A stretch of DNA of 64,000 bases from positions 156,353 to 220,352 of the forward strand of contig NZ_VAUA01000011.1 of NCBI RefSeq assembly GCF_005771405.1, in the 5' to 3' direction. Numbering within the stretch: position 1 is the first letter of the stretch; each line of letters starts with the position of its first letter. Shown one piece after another: positions 8,240-17,962 of the stretch. The position numbers and the translations under genes are program-made. The notes under the pieces were generated by a model that was not told the origin of the DNA, did not search any database, and worked only from the letters and a program-made list of their open reading frames with translations. The DNA is from Parasedimentitalea maritima. GTDB lineage: Bacteria > Pseudomonadota > Alphaproteobacteria > Rhodobacterales > Rhodobacteraceae.

Positions 8240-10135
8240 ATGACATTTGCCGGGTTCGCGGATCGCGATGCGTTGGAAGCAGAGATGCCATTTGGCGAGC
8301 GGGATCTACCGGCAACACTGTACGGCCTGTTATCACGCACCGCTTCAAAGTTCCCCAATAACAGTGCTGTCAGCTATCAGATACTTTCTGGCCCCACAGA
8401 CAAAGCTGAAACTCTCACCTGGAAACAGGTAAAAGACAAAACCACGCAAGCTGCCAACTTGTTCCGCTCTCTTGGGATCGGCGAAAAAGATGTGGTGGCC
8501 TATATTCTCCCCAACTGTACCGAGACAATCTTAACGCTGTTGGGCGGGGCTGTGGCTGGGATTGTCAATCCGATCAATCCACTGTTGGAGCCGGAACAGA
8601 TTGCCTCGATCCTGCGCGAAACCAAAGCCAAGGTTGTGGTGACACTCAAACCTTTTCCCAAAACGAACGTCGCCCAAAAGGTGGCTGAGGCCGTACGCCA
8701 TGCACCAGGCGTTAACACCGTCCTAGAAATCGATCTCAACCGCTACTTAACTCCGCCGAAATCCTGGATCGTACCGCTGATCCGCCCCAAGCTAGAGGAC
8801 AAAGACAAGGTTGCGCATGCTGAATACAAGTCCTTTAACAAAGAACTGAACAAGCAGCCCACTTCGTTGACCTTTGCAGATAGTACCGAAGACAGGGTCG
8901 CGTGCTATTTCCATACCGGTGGCACCACCGGCATGCCCAAAGTGGCACAACACAAATATTCCGGCATGATCTACAATGGCTGGCTGGGCCATACTTTGTT
9001 GTTCACCGACGAAGACAACATCATGTGTCCGCTGCCACTGTTCCACGTTTTTGCCTGCCAGGTAATTTAAATGCCGGCCATTGCTTCGGGTGCGCATGTG
9101 GTGTTTCCAACACCGCAAGGCTATCGCGGTGAAGGTGTGTTCGACAATCTGTGGAAACTGGTGGAACGCTGGAAAATCACCTTTATCATCACGGTCCCCA
9201 CCGCAATCTCCGCCAAAATGCAGCGCCCAATTGATGCAGACGTCTCGACAGTTAAGACCGCATTTTCTGGCTCTGCCCCGTTACCGCTGGAACTATTCCG
9301 CCGCTTTGAAGACGCGACAGGCATTTCCATCGTTGAAGGCTATGGACTGACCGAGGCCACCTGTCTGGTGTCCTGCAACCCACCAGCGGGAGAGAAAAAA
9401 GTTGGCTCAATCGGCATCCCCTTTCCCTACACGGATGTGAAGATCGTCAAGGGAACAGCTGATGGCCCGATCGAGGCAACTGTGGATGAGATCGGCGAGA
9501 TTTGTGTCTCCAACCCCGGCGTCTATCCGGGCAATACTTATACCGAAGCCGCAAAAAACGTGGACCTGTATTACTTCGACAAATACCTGCGCACCGGCGA
9601 TTTGGGTCGAATTGACCCGGATGGGTATTTGTGGATCACCGGCCGCGCCAAAGATCTGATTATACGTGGCGGGCACAACATCGATCCCGCCGAGATCGAA
9701 GAAGCTCTGTTGGGGCACGAATCTGTGGCCTTTGCCGGCGCCATTGGACAACCGGATGCCCATTCAGGTGAATTACCCTGTGCCTTTGTTGAACTTGTGG
9801 ATGGTGCAAGTGTCAGCCCCGAGGAATTGCTCGAGTTCTGCAAGCTCCATGTGCATGAGCGCGCCGCTATTCCTAAACATATGACAATTATGGATGAGTT
9901 GCCCAAAACGGCAGTTGGCAAAATTTTCAAACCAGATCTGCGACGTCATGCGATTATCCGCGTTTACAACGATGCCCTGCTAAAGGCCGGTCTGGCTGCG
10001 CGCGTTGAAAACGTAGTTGATGACAAAAAGCGTGGTCTGGTGGCTCAGGTCGAGGCCAACGGCATTGATCAAGCCAAAATTTCACAGGTACTGGGGGGCT
10101 TTACACGCCCATGGGACGTGATTCCTGTAGAATAA
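8240..10135 (+). pseudogene. AMP-forming acyl-CoA synthetase interrupted by an in-frame TAA
   Basis: Both halves lie in the same frame. Codons 1-276 (8240-9067) hold the N-terminal half including the ATP-binding loop FHTGGTTGMPK. TAA at 9068-9070 interrupts, and reading resumes at ATG 9071 with PAIASGAHVVFPTPQGYRG and the rest of the enzyme: YGLTEATCL, then RTGDLGRIDPDGYLWITGR, and the C-terminal KTAVGKIF with the catalytic lysine. Together they would make about 630 residues, normal for the family. No bases are missing, so one substitution (for example TTA to TAA) explains the break. Neither half carries the complete active site. An AGG lies just before ATG 9071, so reinitiation producing two chains cannot be excluded. 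Start 8240 has a good ribosome site. Confidence 0.85.
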
Positions 10136-10157
10136 GGCTCTGAATTCACCAACAACG

Positions 10158-10184
10158 AAAAGCGCTCTGGGGCGCTTTCTTTGT
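10158..10184 (+). terminator. rho-independent terminator after the synthetase
   Basis: AAAGCGC pairs with GCGCTTT (left arm from 10159, right arm ending 10178) around a short loop, followed by CTTTGTTT. A strong, canonical element 23 bp past the stop. Confidence 0.85.
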
Positions 10185-10240
10185 TTCGCGTTTTTGCACA
10201 ACTTGTTCTAGGCTCGAACAAACTCAGCAGGGGATCTGAG

Positions 10241-11164
10241 ATGGATTATGAGCGATTGATAGATGCCGAGACCTGGGCATTTATCCGAAAGACAGGTGAG
10301 AGCTATGCAGATGATGCTGTTGAGCTAAGCATTGCAGAGCAACGAGATGTGTATGACGCAATGTGCCGCGACTTTCACGTCGCACGTCCGGCGATAGTCC
10401 AGACCGAAGATCTGTTAGCAGACGGCGTACCGGTCCGGCACTACTGGGCTGGCGACCCGACCCGCACCGTCATGTATTTTCACGGTGGTGGCCTTGTCGT
10501 TGGAGGGTTGGAGAGCCATGATGACATCTGCGCCGAGATCTGTGCGCAGACCGGCTATCGGGTGATTTCAGCTGATTACCGATTGATCCCGGAGCATAAA
10601 CACCCTGCCAGTTTTGACGACGCCTGGACTAGCACACAGTGGGCAGCCAACCAGTTTAACGATGGTTTGGTCTTGGTGGGCGACAGCGCTGGCGGCAATC
10701 TGGCCGCAGCCGTAGCCCAACATGCACGCGGGCGTCTTAGCGAGGTGTTGGGTCAGGTTCTCATTTACCCCGGGCTTGGCGGTGATCTTGTTTCTGGTTC
10801 GTACCACCAACATGCACAGGCCCCGATGCTAACCCGTGACGAATGCATGTATTATCAACAGTTACGGTTTGACGGACCGGTCCCCGAGAACGACCCTACC
10901 AGTGCCCCGCTGCAGGACAGTGATTTTTCAGATCTCCCACCAACAGTGTTGATCAGTGCCGATTGTGATCCCGTGCGTGACGACGCACGCCAGTATTGTG
11001 AAAAGTTGCTGGCAGCCGGGGGCCGCGCCCACTGGATCAATGAGCCGGGTTTGATCCATGGTTTCTTGCGCGCCCGCCACACAGTCGGTCGGGCAAGAAA
11101 CAGCTTTGAACGTATTTCGGCAGCGATTGAAGCGCTGGGGCAGGAAATTTGGTCCTACGACTGA
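10241..11164 (+). CDS. alpha/beta hydrolase, hormone-sensitive-lipase type esterase
   Basis: A 307-residue protein; ATG 10241 follows AGGGG at 10229, and an upstream in-frame start at 10181 would lie inside the preceding terminator. The oxyanion motif HGGG (MYFHGGGLVVGG, about residue 85) and the nucleophile elbow GDSAGG (about 148) define the HSL family. The acid is probably the Asp in ISADCDPVRDDA and the histidine is in GLIHGFLRA, completing the Ser-Asp-His triad. It lacks a signal peptide, so it should be cytoplasmic. It would hydrolyse carboxylic esters; the substrate is not determinable. It converges with a LysR gene whose stop is 45 bp away. Confidence 0.9.
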   Translation: MDYERLIDAETWAFIRKTGESYADDAVELSIAEQRDVYDAMCRDFHVARPAIVQTEDLLADGVPVRHYWAGDPTRTVMYFHGGGLVVGGLESHDDICAEICAQTGYRVISADYRLIPEHKHPASFDDAWTSTQWAANQFNDGLVLVGDSAGGNLAAAVAQHARGRLSEVLGQVLIYPGLGGDLVSGSYHQHAQAPMLTRDECMYYQQLRFDGPVPENDPTSAPLQDSDFSDLPPTVLISADCDPVRDDARQYCEKLLAAGGRAHWINEPGLIHGFLRARHTVGRARNSFERISAAIEALGQEIWSYD

Positions 11165-11209
11165 CCCGCCTTGTCCATAGGATGCATTCCCAGATCACAA
11201 ATTGCGCGT

Positions 11210-12088
11210 TCAAACATGTGCTGCCAAATGATCAATCAACGCGCGGATGCGAGCCGTCAGATGTCTGCTTGGGGGATAAACGGCATACAAGCCCACGACT
11301 CTGGCTTCTTCCTTTTCAAATAGGATCTTCAGTTTACCAGTCTCCAAGAATGGCAAAACGGTGTAGTATGGGATACGCCCAATTCCGAGCCCATCTGCGG
11401 CCATATTGGCAACTGCCAGCGGAGAGTTTGCACGAAAACTGCCTGATACCGGGATCGCCTGGATGCCGCTCCCGGTCTTAAACTCCCAACTATCGTTGGT
11501 GCTGGCGAATGTCCGTAGCAGGCAATTATGTGTCGCCAGTGCGGCAGGGCTTTTTGGCTCACCATGCTGGTCTAAGTAGTCTGGGGACGCGCAGCAAACA
11601 ATCCGCATGTCCAACAGTCGACGTGCAACAAGGCTCGAATCTTTCAGATCGCCAAAGCGTACAGCGAGGTCATATCCTTCTTCGATGATAGAAACATGAT
11701 GGTCTGACAAATGCAGTTCTATAAAGACTTTTGGATGCGCAGCCTGAAATGGCTTCAACATCCGCACCAGTTGCGAAGATCCAAAGCCGGTTGGCGCTGT
11801 AATCCTGATACGCCCGGCCAGTTCAGATTGTTTTACCTGCACCAACCCTTCTAGTTCATCGAACTGCTCCAGCAACGGCACACATCGGTCGTAATATGCG
11901 CGCCCTGTTTCAGTCAGAGTGACGCTACGTGTTGTTCGATTGAATAGCTGCGCACCAAGCCGTTCTTCGAGTTGTGCCACGTATTTGCTGGCCAGCTTGG
12001 TACTGATCCCCACTCGTCTGGCCCCTTCAGTAAAGGACTGGTTTGCCGCAACCGCCGCAAAAGTCCGCATGCCTTGCACGGTATCCAT
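11210..12088 (-). CDS. LysR-family transcriptional regulator
   Basis: About 292 residues from ATG 12088; an in-frame GTG at 12106 is possible but would overlap the likely operator. The N-terminal winged helix (TFAAVAANQSFTEGARRVGI) is followed by the linker helix and a substrate-binding-like effector domain from about residue 90. It is divergent from a glutathione S-transferase gene, the usual arrangement for a LysR protein and its target. The sequence resembles regulators of the PecT/DsdC/YafC type that sit beside GST or oxidoreductase genes. The effector is unknown. Confidence 0.9.
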   Translation of the reverse strand: MDTVQGMRTFAAVAANQSFTEGARRVGISTKLASKYVAQLEERLGAQLFNRTTRSVTLTETGRAYYDRCVPLLEQFDELEGLVQVKQSELAGRIRITAPTGFGSSQLVRMLKPFQAAHPKVFIELHLSDHHVSIIEEGYDLAVRFGDLKDSSLVARRLLDMRIVCCASPDYLDQHGEPKSPAALATHNCLLRTFASTNDSWEFKTGSGIQAIPVSGSFRANSPLAVANMAADGLGIGRIPYYTVLPFLETGKLKILFEKEEARVVGLYAVYPPSRHLTARIRALIDHLAAHV

Positions 12089-12100
12089 TATCGCCACCAC

Positions 12101-12117
12101 GTTCACAAATATTGAAC
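12101..12117. promoter_or_regulatory. candidate LysR box between lysR and the GST gene
   Basis: GTTCACAAATATTGAAC is a dyad with 5-bp arms (GTTCA/TGAAC) and fits the T-N11-A form of LysR-binding sites. It lies 13 bp upstream of the regulator's ATG 12088 and 88 bp upstream of the GST start, which suits autoregulation and activation of the divergent gene. Confidence 0.45.
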
Positions 12118-12204
12118 AAGTAAGTATATTATCGCCACAACGAATTCAAGCTAGACCTATGTCATCGCCGGGGACAGGCCCTGGCACCGACAAAGGACGA
12201 ACAC

Positions 12205-12837
12205 ATGTCTAACGCCATACGTATTCACGGCTTCCCTCTTTCCGGCCACTCTCACCGTGTTGTGCTGTTTGCCAACCTTGCAGGGATCAACCACGAGGTG
12301 CTGACTGTTGACCTCGCCAATGGAGCCCACAAGAAGGACGACTTTCTGGCCAAAAACCCTGCAGGTCAGGTGCCCGTAATTGAAGATGGTGAAACCGTAA
12401 TCAGCGACAGCAACGCCATCTTGGTTTACTTGGCTCGTAGATATGCCCCCTCTTACATTCCGAATGATCCAGCAGAAGAAGCTGCCGTTCAAAAATTTCT
12501 GACCCTTGCAGCGGGTGAACTGGCCTTTGGTCCAGCTGCAGCACGGTTGATTAACGTCTTCAAGGCACCCTTAGATGTCGATTTCACCCATGCGACTGCA
12601 GCCAAAGTTCTCGGAAAGCTCGAAACCCATTTGCAGGGCCGTGACTTCTTGGTTGGCGACACGCCAACAATTGCTGACGTAGCAATCTATAGCTACACCG
12701 CTCATGCCCCAGAAGGCGGGATTACTTTGGAGCCCTATCCAAATGTTCGTCGTCTGCTGGCCAATATCGAGGCCCTTGAAGGGTTTATCCCGATGCCGAC
12801 TACACCAGTGGGACTACGCGCCTCCTCTGCGGCCTGA
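12205..12837 (+). CDS. glutathione S-transferase
   Basis: A 210-residue protein with AAGGA upstream of ATG 12205. The N-terminal thioredoxin-like domain carries IHGFPLSGHSHRVVLFANLA, with a serine in the usual position for activating glutathione, then NPAGQVPVIEDG with the cis-proline and DSNAILVYLARRY for the gamma-glutamyl site. The helical C-terminal domain contains FLVGDTPTIADVAIYSYTAH with the N-capping box. It conjugates or transfers glutathione on electrophiles in the cytoplasm. The LysR gene diverging from it is the probable regulator, and the flavin/2Fe-2S protein 64 bp downstream may be co-expressed. Confidence 0.92.
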   Translation: MSNAIRIHGFPLSGHSHRVVLFANLAGINHEVLTVDLANGAHKKDDFLAKNPAGQVPVIEDGETVISDSNAILVYLARRYAPSYIPNDPAEEAAVQKFLTLAAGELAFGPAAARLINVFKAPLDVDFTHATAAKVLGKLETHLQGRDFLVGDTPTIADVAIYSYTAHAPEGGITLEPYPNVRRLLANIEALEGFIPMPTTPVGLRASSAA

Positions 12838-12901
12838 CCCATCTGCCCGGCCGATCTTATTTTGGCCGGGCCCCCCTTCCAGTTTCTCTATGAGGCCAGC
12901 C

Positions 12902-14971
12902 ATGACCGATCAGGCTCCATTCCCGCAATCGCCATTTCATGCTGGTGAACAAGAGGCACAGGATCGTGTCGGCAAACGCGCCTCTATGGAGGCCTTTGGT
13001 AAAGTAGCGATCCGCCCATTCATGCCGGATCAGCACCGGACATTTTTTGAACAGCTCCCGTTTGTTGTTCTAGGCAGCGTTGATGAACAGGGGTGGCCTT
13101 GGGCCTCCATTCTGACCGGGGGCAACGGGTTTGTAAGGTCGCCCAACAGCAAGCGCCTTGACCTTGTTGCCAGGCCGATTCCCGGTGATCCATTGCAGGC
13201 CTCCCTAAAAAACGGTGCGCCCATTGGCCTGCTGGGGATCGAGATCCCCAGCCGCCGTCGCAACCGGATGAACGCGCAGGTAATTGAGAAAACCGACGGC
13301 GGCTTTTCTCTTGGTGTGACGCAGTCTTTTGGCAATTGCCCACAATATATCCAGACCCGAGATATTGAATTCATTCGCGATCCAGCAGCACCAACAGAGT
13401 GGTCTGCCCCCAACAAATTTACCGATTTGGACCAAGCCGCCATCGATTTCATTGAAGGCTCAGACACGTTTTTTGTGTCCAGTTTTATCAGCCCTACCAA
13501 TGGCCTGACGGCTGAAGGGGTCGACGTATCACACCGTGGTGGCAGAGCGGGATTTGTCAAAGTCGACGGCAACACGCTGACCATCCCGGATTACTCCGGC
13601 AATAACTTTTTCAACACCATTGGCAACTTTTTGGTCAACCCCAAGGCAGGCCTCATCTTTCCGGACTTCGAAACCGGTGACCTGCTGATGTTGACTGGTA
13701 CGGTCGAATTACTGTGGGAGGATCATCCAGAGGTCATTGCATTCAAAGGTGCTGAGCGGGGGTGGCGATTCACCCTCGACCACGGGCTGCACCTCTCTGA
13801 TGCGCTGCCGTTTCGCGCACAGTTTGGGGAATGGTCACCTAATTCTCTACTGGCCGATGACTGGGCCACGTCTGATGCACGCGCAAAGGTCGAAGAGCAG
13901 CGCAAAGCATGGCGAACTCTGCGCGTGGCCAAAATTGAAGATGAAAGCAGCGCCATCCGCTCGTTCTATCTTGAAGCCACTGACGACCAGCCGTTGCTTT
14001 CTTATGAGGCTGGGCAGTTTTTAACTATTCGCGTACGCCCTGATGGGACTGGACCGCAAGTCCGGACATATACCCTGTCTTCAGCCCCGGCAGATCCGGC
14101 CTATAGAATTTCCGTAAAGCGCGAACCCAGCGGCATCGTGTCTAAGCACTTGCATGACAATCTCATCGTCGGAGACACTATTGAAATCAAGGCCCCCAAA
14201 GGCGCGTTCTACATTGATGCGCTGGAAAACCGCCCGGCTGTTCTACTCGCTGGCGGTGTCGGGATCACGCCTATGATGGCAATGACCCGCCATGTCCTAA
14301 ACGAGGGCGTTCGTAAACGATACCTACGCCCACTAACTGTCTTCCATGCAGCGCAGACGACAGAGCAGCGCGCATTCGCACAAGAGTTTCGCGCAGCTGA
14401 GGCTGAATCCACTGGGAAAATCCGCTATGTTTCGGTGATCGGACACCCCACCGAAGCTGAGGTTGCGGGCGAGGATTTTGATGCATCAGGGCGCATTGAT
14501 GTAGATACATTACGCGCATATCTGGTGCTTGATGATTATGACTTTTTCCTTTGTGGTCCTTCGTCTTTCATGCAGGCGATGTACGACCTTTTGCGCGACC
14601 TCGGTGTTGCCGATGCTCGAATTTTCGCAGAGTCATTTGGCCCAGCAGTTCTGAGCCGAAGGGTGGATGCACAAGAGCAACTGCCAACACAACCACCGGA
14701 AGCTGAGATGGCGGTAGTTAAATTTGAAAAATCTGGCTTTGAGCAACAATGGGAAACGGGCGATGGAACCCTGCTTGAAACAGCTGAGGCCCATGGTTTG
14801 ACCCCAGATTTTTCGTGTCGGGCAGGATCTTGTGGAAGTTGTGCTGTCAAAAAACTGTCAGGTGAAGTCGCCTATCGAACGCTACCAACTGCCAAGGTCG
14901 CAACCGATGATGTTCTCATCTGTTGCGCAGTTCCGGCCCAAGGAAGCAGCACTTTGGTACTTGACCTTTAG
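12902..14971 (+). CDS. PNPOx-like / ferredoxin reductase / 2Fe-2S fusion oxidoreductase
   Basis: A 689-residue protein starting at ATG 12902; an upstream frame overlapping the GST gene is not credible. Residues about 40-200 are a pyridoxamine-5'-phosphate-oxidase-like split barrel (LPFVVLGSVDEQGWPWASIL). Residues about 330-560 are a ferredoxin-NADP reductase module, with FLTIRVRP, RTYTLSSAP for flavin and GGVGITPMM for NAD(P). Residues about 600-689 are a plant-type 2Fe-2S domain with CRAGSCGSC and a later CC pair (LICCAVP). Electrons should run from NAD(P)H through flavin to the cluster and a partner or to the split barrel. The family is annotated in many proteobacteria without a firm role. 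It is co-directional with the GST gene. Confidence 0.9.
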   Translation: MTDQAPFPQSPFHAGEQEAQDRVGKRASMEAFGKVAIRPFMPDQHRTFFEQLPFVVLGSVDEQGWPWASILTGGNGFVRSPNSKRLDLVARPIPGDPLQASLKNGAPIGLLGIEIPSRRRNRMNAQVIEKTDGGFSLGVTQSFGNCPQYIQTRDIEFIRDPAAPTEWSAPNKFTDLDQAAIDFIEGSDTFFVSSFISPTNGLTAEGVDVSHRGGRAGFVKVDGNTLTIPDYSGNNFFNTIGNFLVNPKAGLIFPDFETGDLLMLTGTVELLWEDHPEVIAFKGAERGWRFTLDHGLHLSDALPFRAQFGEWSPNSLLADDWATSDARAKVEEQRKAWRTLRVAKIEDESSAIRSFYLEATDDQPLLSYEAGQFLTIRVRPDGTGPQVRTYTLSSAPADPAYRISVKREPSGIVSKHLHDNLIVGDTIEIKAPKGAFYIDALENRPAVLLAGGVGITPMMAMTRHVLNEGVRKRYLRPLTVFHAAQTTEQRAFAQEFRAAEAESTGKIRYVSVIGHPTEAEVAGEDFDASGRIDVDTLRAYLVLDDYDFFLCGPSSFMQAMYDLLRDLGVADARIFAESFGPAVLSRRVDAQEQLPTQPPEAEMAVVKFEKSGFEQQWETGDGTLLETAEAHGLTPDFSCRAGSCGSCAVKKLSGEVAYRTLPTAKVATDDVLICCAVPAQGSSTLVLDL

Positions 14972-14979
14972 TCTCTACA

Positions 14980-15010
14980 GGTGATCGTTGAGACCGTTTT
15001 AGCGATCACC
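14980..15010. terminator. inverted repeat between convergent genes
   Basis: GGTGATCG at 14980-14987 and CGATCACC at 15003-15010 form an 8-bp perfect stem, followed by TTA on the plus strand. It lies nine bases past the oxidoreductase stop and before the 3' end of the convergent LysR gene. The T-run is poor, so termination strength is uncertain. Confidence 0.55.
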
Positions 15011-15062
15011 TTAGGTATATGGAAAACGAAAGAAATTCAGCAAGCAAGACAAGATGAACGTT

Positions 15063-15962
15063 TTATCTTGTTGAAATACACTGATGCATCCAGTCACAAA
15101 AAACCGACACGTTTGAGTTCACTTGGTTACTTGGCGTGACCAGAAAGTACTGGTTTTTCGTCACCAGCGTTTGCGCGTTCAGCAGCACCAACTTGCCGTT
15201 GGCAAGCTCCTCTTCGATTAAATATGTTGGCAGCAACCCAACACCAAGCGAGGCCACTGCCCCAGCGATGATCATCGAAAACTGATCAAAGTACTTTCCG
15301 ACCAGCACCGATGTTTGCGGCAAGCCCGCAAGATCAAAATAGGCTTCCCATGCTGTGGGGCGGGTGGTCATGTGCAACAAAGGGGCCGCTGCAAATTTCT
15401 CAACGGTATCCATTTGATGTCGCTTCATGAGATCTGGGGAAGAAACTGCAACCATTGTTTCCGAACAAAACGGAGCCATATCAGTATTTGGCCAGTCATC
15501 TCGGCCAAAGTGAATTGCGAGGTCGAAATGTTCAACATCCAGATCGAAAGGCTTCAATCGCGTTGACAGGTTAATTTCGATGTCCGGGTGTTGTTCGCTG
15601 AACAACGGCAAGCGTGGGATCAACCATCGGCTCGCAAAGGCTGGCAAGCAGGCCACACGCAATGCGGTTCCTTTTGCGCCACCGGCAATGGCGCGCATCA
15701 TTGTGCGCCGAATGTTCTCCAAATCAATTGTCAGTTCCTTGGCCAGGCTTTCTCCGGCCTGTGTCAACACAACGCGACGCCCGACCCGACGAAAAAGCGG
15801 TGTGCCAATTGTCTGCTCCAACTCCTTAACCTGTCGACTGATCGCGCTTTGCGTCAGGTGAAGCTCCTCTGCGGCCAAGGTGAAACTACAATGTCGAGCT
15901 GCCGCTTCGAAACTGCGTAGCACAGAATGTGACGGAAGAATGCGACGGGGAGTACTGTGCAA
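15063..15962 (-). CDS. LysR-family regulator, GcvA-like
   Basis: A 299-residue protein. The N-terminus (LPSHSVLRSFEAAARHCSFT, then ELHLTQSAISRQVKELEQ) is the GcvA/AmpR-type winged helix, followed by the effector-binding domain with typical LLHMTTRPTAWEAYF and GLGVGLLPTYL-like segments. It is divergent from the KamA-like operon with 176 bp between the starts, which makes it the likely regulator of that operon. GcvA-type proteins respond to amino-acid-related ligands in several well-known cases (glycine cleavage, choline/betaine uptake), which is consistent with, but does not prove, an amino-acid effector here. Confidence 0.92.
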   Translation of the reverse strand: MHSTPRRILPSHSVLRSFEAAARHCSFTLAAEELHLTQSAISRQVKELEQTIGTPLFRRVGRRVVLTQAGESLAKELTIDLENIRRTMMRAIAGGAKGTALRVACLPAFASRWLIPRLPLFSEQHPDIEINLSTRLKPFDLDVEHFDLAIHFGRDDWPNTDMAPFCSETMVAVSSPDLMKRHQMDTVEKFAAAPLLHMTTRPTAWEAYFDLAGLPQTSVLVGKYFDQFSMIIAGAVASLGVGLLPTYLIEEELANGKLVLLNAQTLVTKNQYFLVTPSNQVNSNVSVFCDWMHQCISTR

Positions 15963-16138
15963 CAGAACCTCTTCAAGTGTGTAGATGTGATTTGCGTGAG
16001 AAAATTGCCGACAAATCAGCCTCTACATGAGTTTTAGGAATGTGTTGATGAATAACCATGGTTTGTCGCCAGGGTCAACATCAACGATCAATATCGCAAA
16101 CCTGAACACCAGTCCTGCTGCTCCATGAGGAACCGAAA

Positions 16139-17569
16139 ATGGCACCTAAGGAAAAATACATCCCGTCCGAAACCGAAAAAGCGTTTTTGTCGACGGTCAC
16201 CAACGGGAAGTATGATCGCGAGATCATCACCGGACTAAAGAAATTTGTCGATGGTTCCGTCCCTCAGGATATGCAGGGTTTCTATTCCAAGGAAGAACTC
16301 GACGCCATCATGGAATTGGACGGCACGGATAAGGACCTCCAAGCCCGTATGCCGGTAAAAATCACTCGGCATTACTTTGAACAGGCGCTGAAATCCAAAG
16401 CTATTCAAACCCTGGTCAAGGCAAGCCCCAAGGAAACTTACGACTTAGATGGAGCCGAAGATCCCGGCAAGCAAATGTCCTACAGCCCGGTCGAAGGTCT
16501 GATCCACAAGTATGAGCTGGGTCTGATCTATGTGGCCTCAACCTGTTCTGCGCACTGCCGGTTCTGCTACCGCGAAGAGCTGATCGCCAAGAAAGAGATC
16601 ACCCGTGAAGACGGCACAGTAGCCGCCAAAGGTTTGGCGAAGATCAAAGATATCGTTGACTATGTGCTCGAGCATAACCGACTGGTCGATGAAAACAGTG
16701 GTCGCCACCCGGAAACCAACCGCGAACGCCTGCGTGAAATCCTCATGTCCGGTGGCGACCCGATGGTTCTGGGCAACAAGAACATTGCCCAGTGGCTCGG
16801 CGCTCTGTCCGAGGCCGGCATTGAAAGCATCCGCATCGGCACCAAAGAACTCGCTTTCTATCCTGAGCGCTTTGACGAGACGTTCTTTGCCATGCTGGAC
16901 GCTTTTCACGAAGCCTATCCACAAACCAATCTTCGAATGATGGTGCACTTTAACCACCCCGACGAATTTCTGGCAAAAGACCCTGACGGCAACTACATCG
17001 AACACGCCCAAGGTGGCCTCGAGTGGATCCCCGCCACACGTGCCTCGGTCAAAGAATTTGCCCGTCGCTCTTGGATTAACATCGACAACCAGTCGCCGAT
17101 CATTGCGGGCATCAACGATGACAGTGACGCCCTGCGCATCATGCAGCGTGAGCTAAAGCGCAACGGAGTTGAAAACCACTATTTCTTCTGCGGTCGCGAC
17201 ATCGTTGGCCACAAGGCGTTCAACGTGCCGATCGAAAAAGCTTGGCACATCCTGAACGAGTCGCAAAAAGGCCTATCAGGGGTCGAAGCCCACGCGCGCC
17301 TGTCGATCACCCACTACAAGGGCAAGACCGAAGTAGCCGCTGTCACCAACACACTTTTCCCGGGCGTCAAAGGTGGCGAAAACGGTGTGGTGATCTTCAA
17401 GCTGCTGCGCTCGGCTGCGGATGCGCCGGATCGCTGCAAGGTGACCATTGTGGGTCGCAACGAAGAAGCCATTTGGTTCAGCGGCTATGATGATCGTGTG
17501 ATCATGGATGAGGCAGAGCTTTTTTCCATGTACGACATCCAGCCGCTCACGGCCATTGCTGCCGAGTAA
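16139..17569 (+). CDS. KamA-family radical SAM aminomutase
   Basis: A 476-residue protein with GAGGAA upstream of ATG 16139. The radical SAM cluster is C136-xxx-C140-xx-C143 ([13 protein letters not shown]), and [11 protein letters not shown] and VHFNHPDE align with lysine 2,3-aminomutase. Typical KamA has an Asp before a Gly-rich PGGGGK PLP-lysine motif; the corresponding region here reads [12 protein letters not shown], with K394 or K396 as the PLP lysine and no aspartate. The substrate carboxylate or amine contacts may therefore differ from those of true lysine 2,3-aminomutase. It is also about 60 residues longer. It opens an operon with ferredoxin, aminotransferase and ALDH7. A migrating amino group on lysine or a related amino acid is the likely reaction, but the substrate is open. 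Confidence 0.85.
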   Translation: MAPKEKYIPSETEKAFLSTVTNGKYDREIITGLKKFVDGSVPQDMQGFYSKEELDAIMELDGTDKDLQARMPVKITRHYFEQALKSKAIQTLVKASPKETYDLDGAEDPGKQMSYSPVEGLIHKYELGLIYVASTCSAHCRFCYREELIAKKEITREDGTVAAKGLAKIKDIVDYVLEHNRLVDENSGRHPETNRERLREILMSGGDPMVLGNKNIAQWLGALSEAGIESIRIGTKELAFYPERFDETFFAMLDAFHEAYPQTNLRMMVHFNHPDEFLAKDPDGNYIEHAQGGLEWIPATRASVKEFARRSWINIDNQSPIIAGINDDSDALRIMQRELKRNGVENHYFFCGRDIVGHKAFNVPIEKAWHILNESQKGLSGVEAHARLSITHYKGKTEVAAVTNTLFPGVKGGENGVVIFKLLRSAADAPDRCKVTIVGRNEEAIWFSGYDDRVIMDEAELFSMYDIQPLTAIAAE

Positions 17570-17575
17570 CCCTTT

Positions 17576-17599
17576 CGCGCCCACCCTTTTGGGGGCGCG
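17576..17599 (+). terminator. intercistronic hairpin after the kamA-like gene
   Basis: CGCGCCC at 17576-17582 pairs with GGGCGCG at 17593-17599. There is no T-run and the ferredoxin gene follows 22 bp later in the same direction. This looks like an attenuator or mRNA-processing element rather than a full stop. Confidence 0.5.
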
Positions 17600-17621
17600 C
17601 ACAACTGCCAAGGTTAATCCC

Positions 17622-17960
17622 ATGACTTATGTTGTCACCGACAACTGCATCCAATGCAAATACACGGATTGTGTCGAGGTCTGTCCCGTTGAGTGCTTCT
17701 ATGAAGGCCCCAACTTCCTGGTGATCCACCCGGGTGAATGCATCGACTGCGATGACTGCGTCGACGTCTGCCCGGCAAACGCGATCTTTAACGAGGACGA
17801 CCTGCCCGAGGACAAGAAGCACTTCCTCGCCCTGAACGAGGAGCTGGCACAGATCTGGCCGCAAATCACGGACCAGAAAGACCCACTGCCCGATGCAGCC
17901 AAATGGGACGGTGTAGCAGGCAAACTGGAACACTTGGATAAATCGGTGCCAGAGGGCTGA
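17622..17960 (+). CDS. fdxA: 7Fe ferredoxin (FdxA type)
   Basis: A 112-residue protein starting at ATG 17622; the frame is open further upstream but only inside the aminomutase gene. Two cluster motifs are visible: [20 protein letters not shown], which in this family binds a 3Fe-4S plus one 4Fe ligand, and [17 protein letters not shown] for the 4Fe-4S cluster. The acidic C-terminal extension is typical of the 7Fe/8Fe FdxA family. It is sandwiched between a radical SAM enzyme and an aminotransferase, two bases from the latter, so it is the likely electron donor for reductive SAM cleavage. That role is inference from the context. Confidence 0.93.
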   Translation: MTYVVTDNCIQCKYTDCVEVCPVECFYEGPNFLVIHPGECIDCDDCVDVCPANAIFNEDDLPEDKKHFLALNEELAQIWPQITDQKDPLPDAAKWDGVAGKLEHLDKSVPEG

Positions 17961-17962
17961 AC

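Noticed and set aside
14980..15010. LysR-binding site instead of a terminator
   Set aside because: It sits between two 3' ends, where no promoter is expected.
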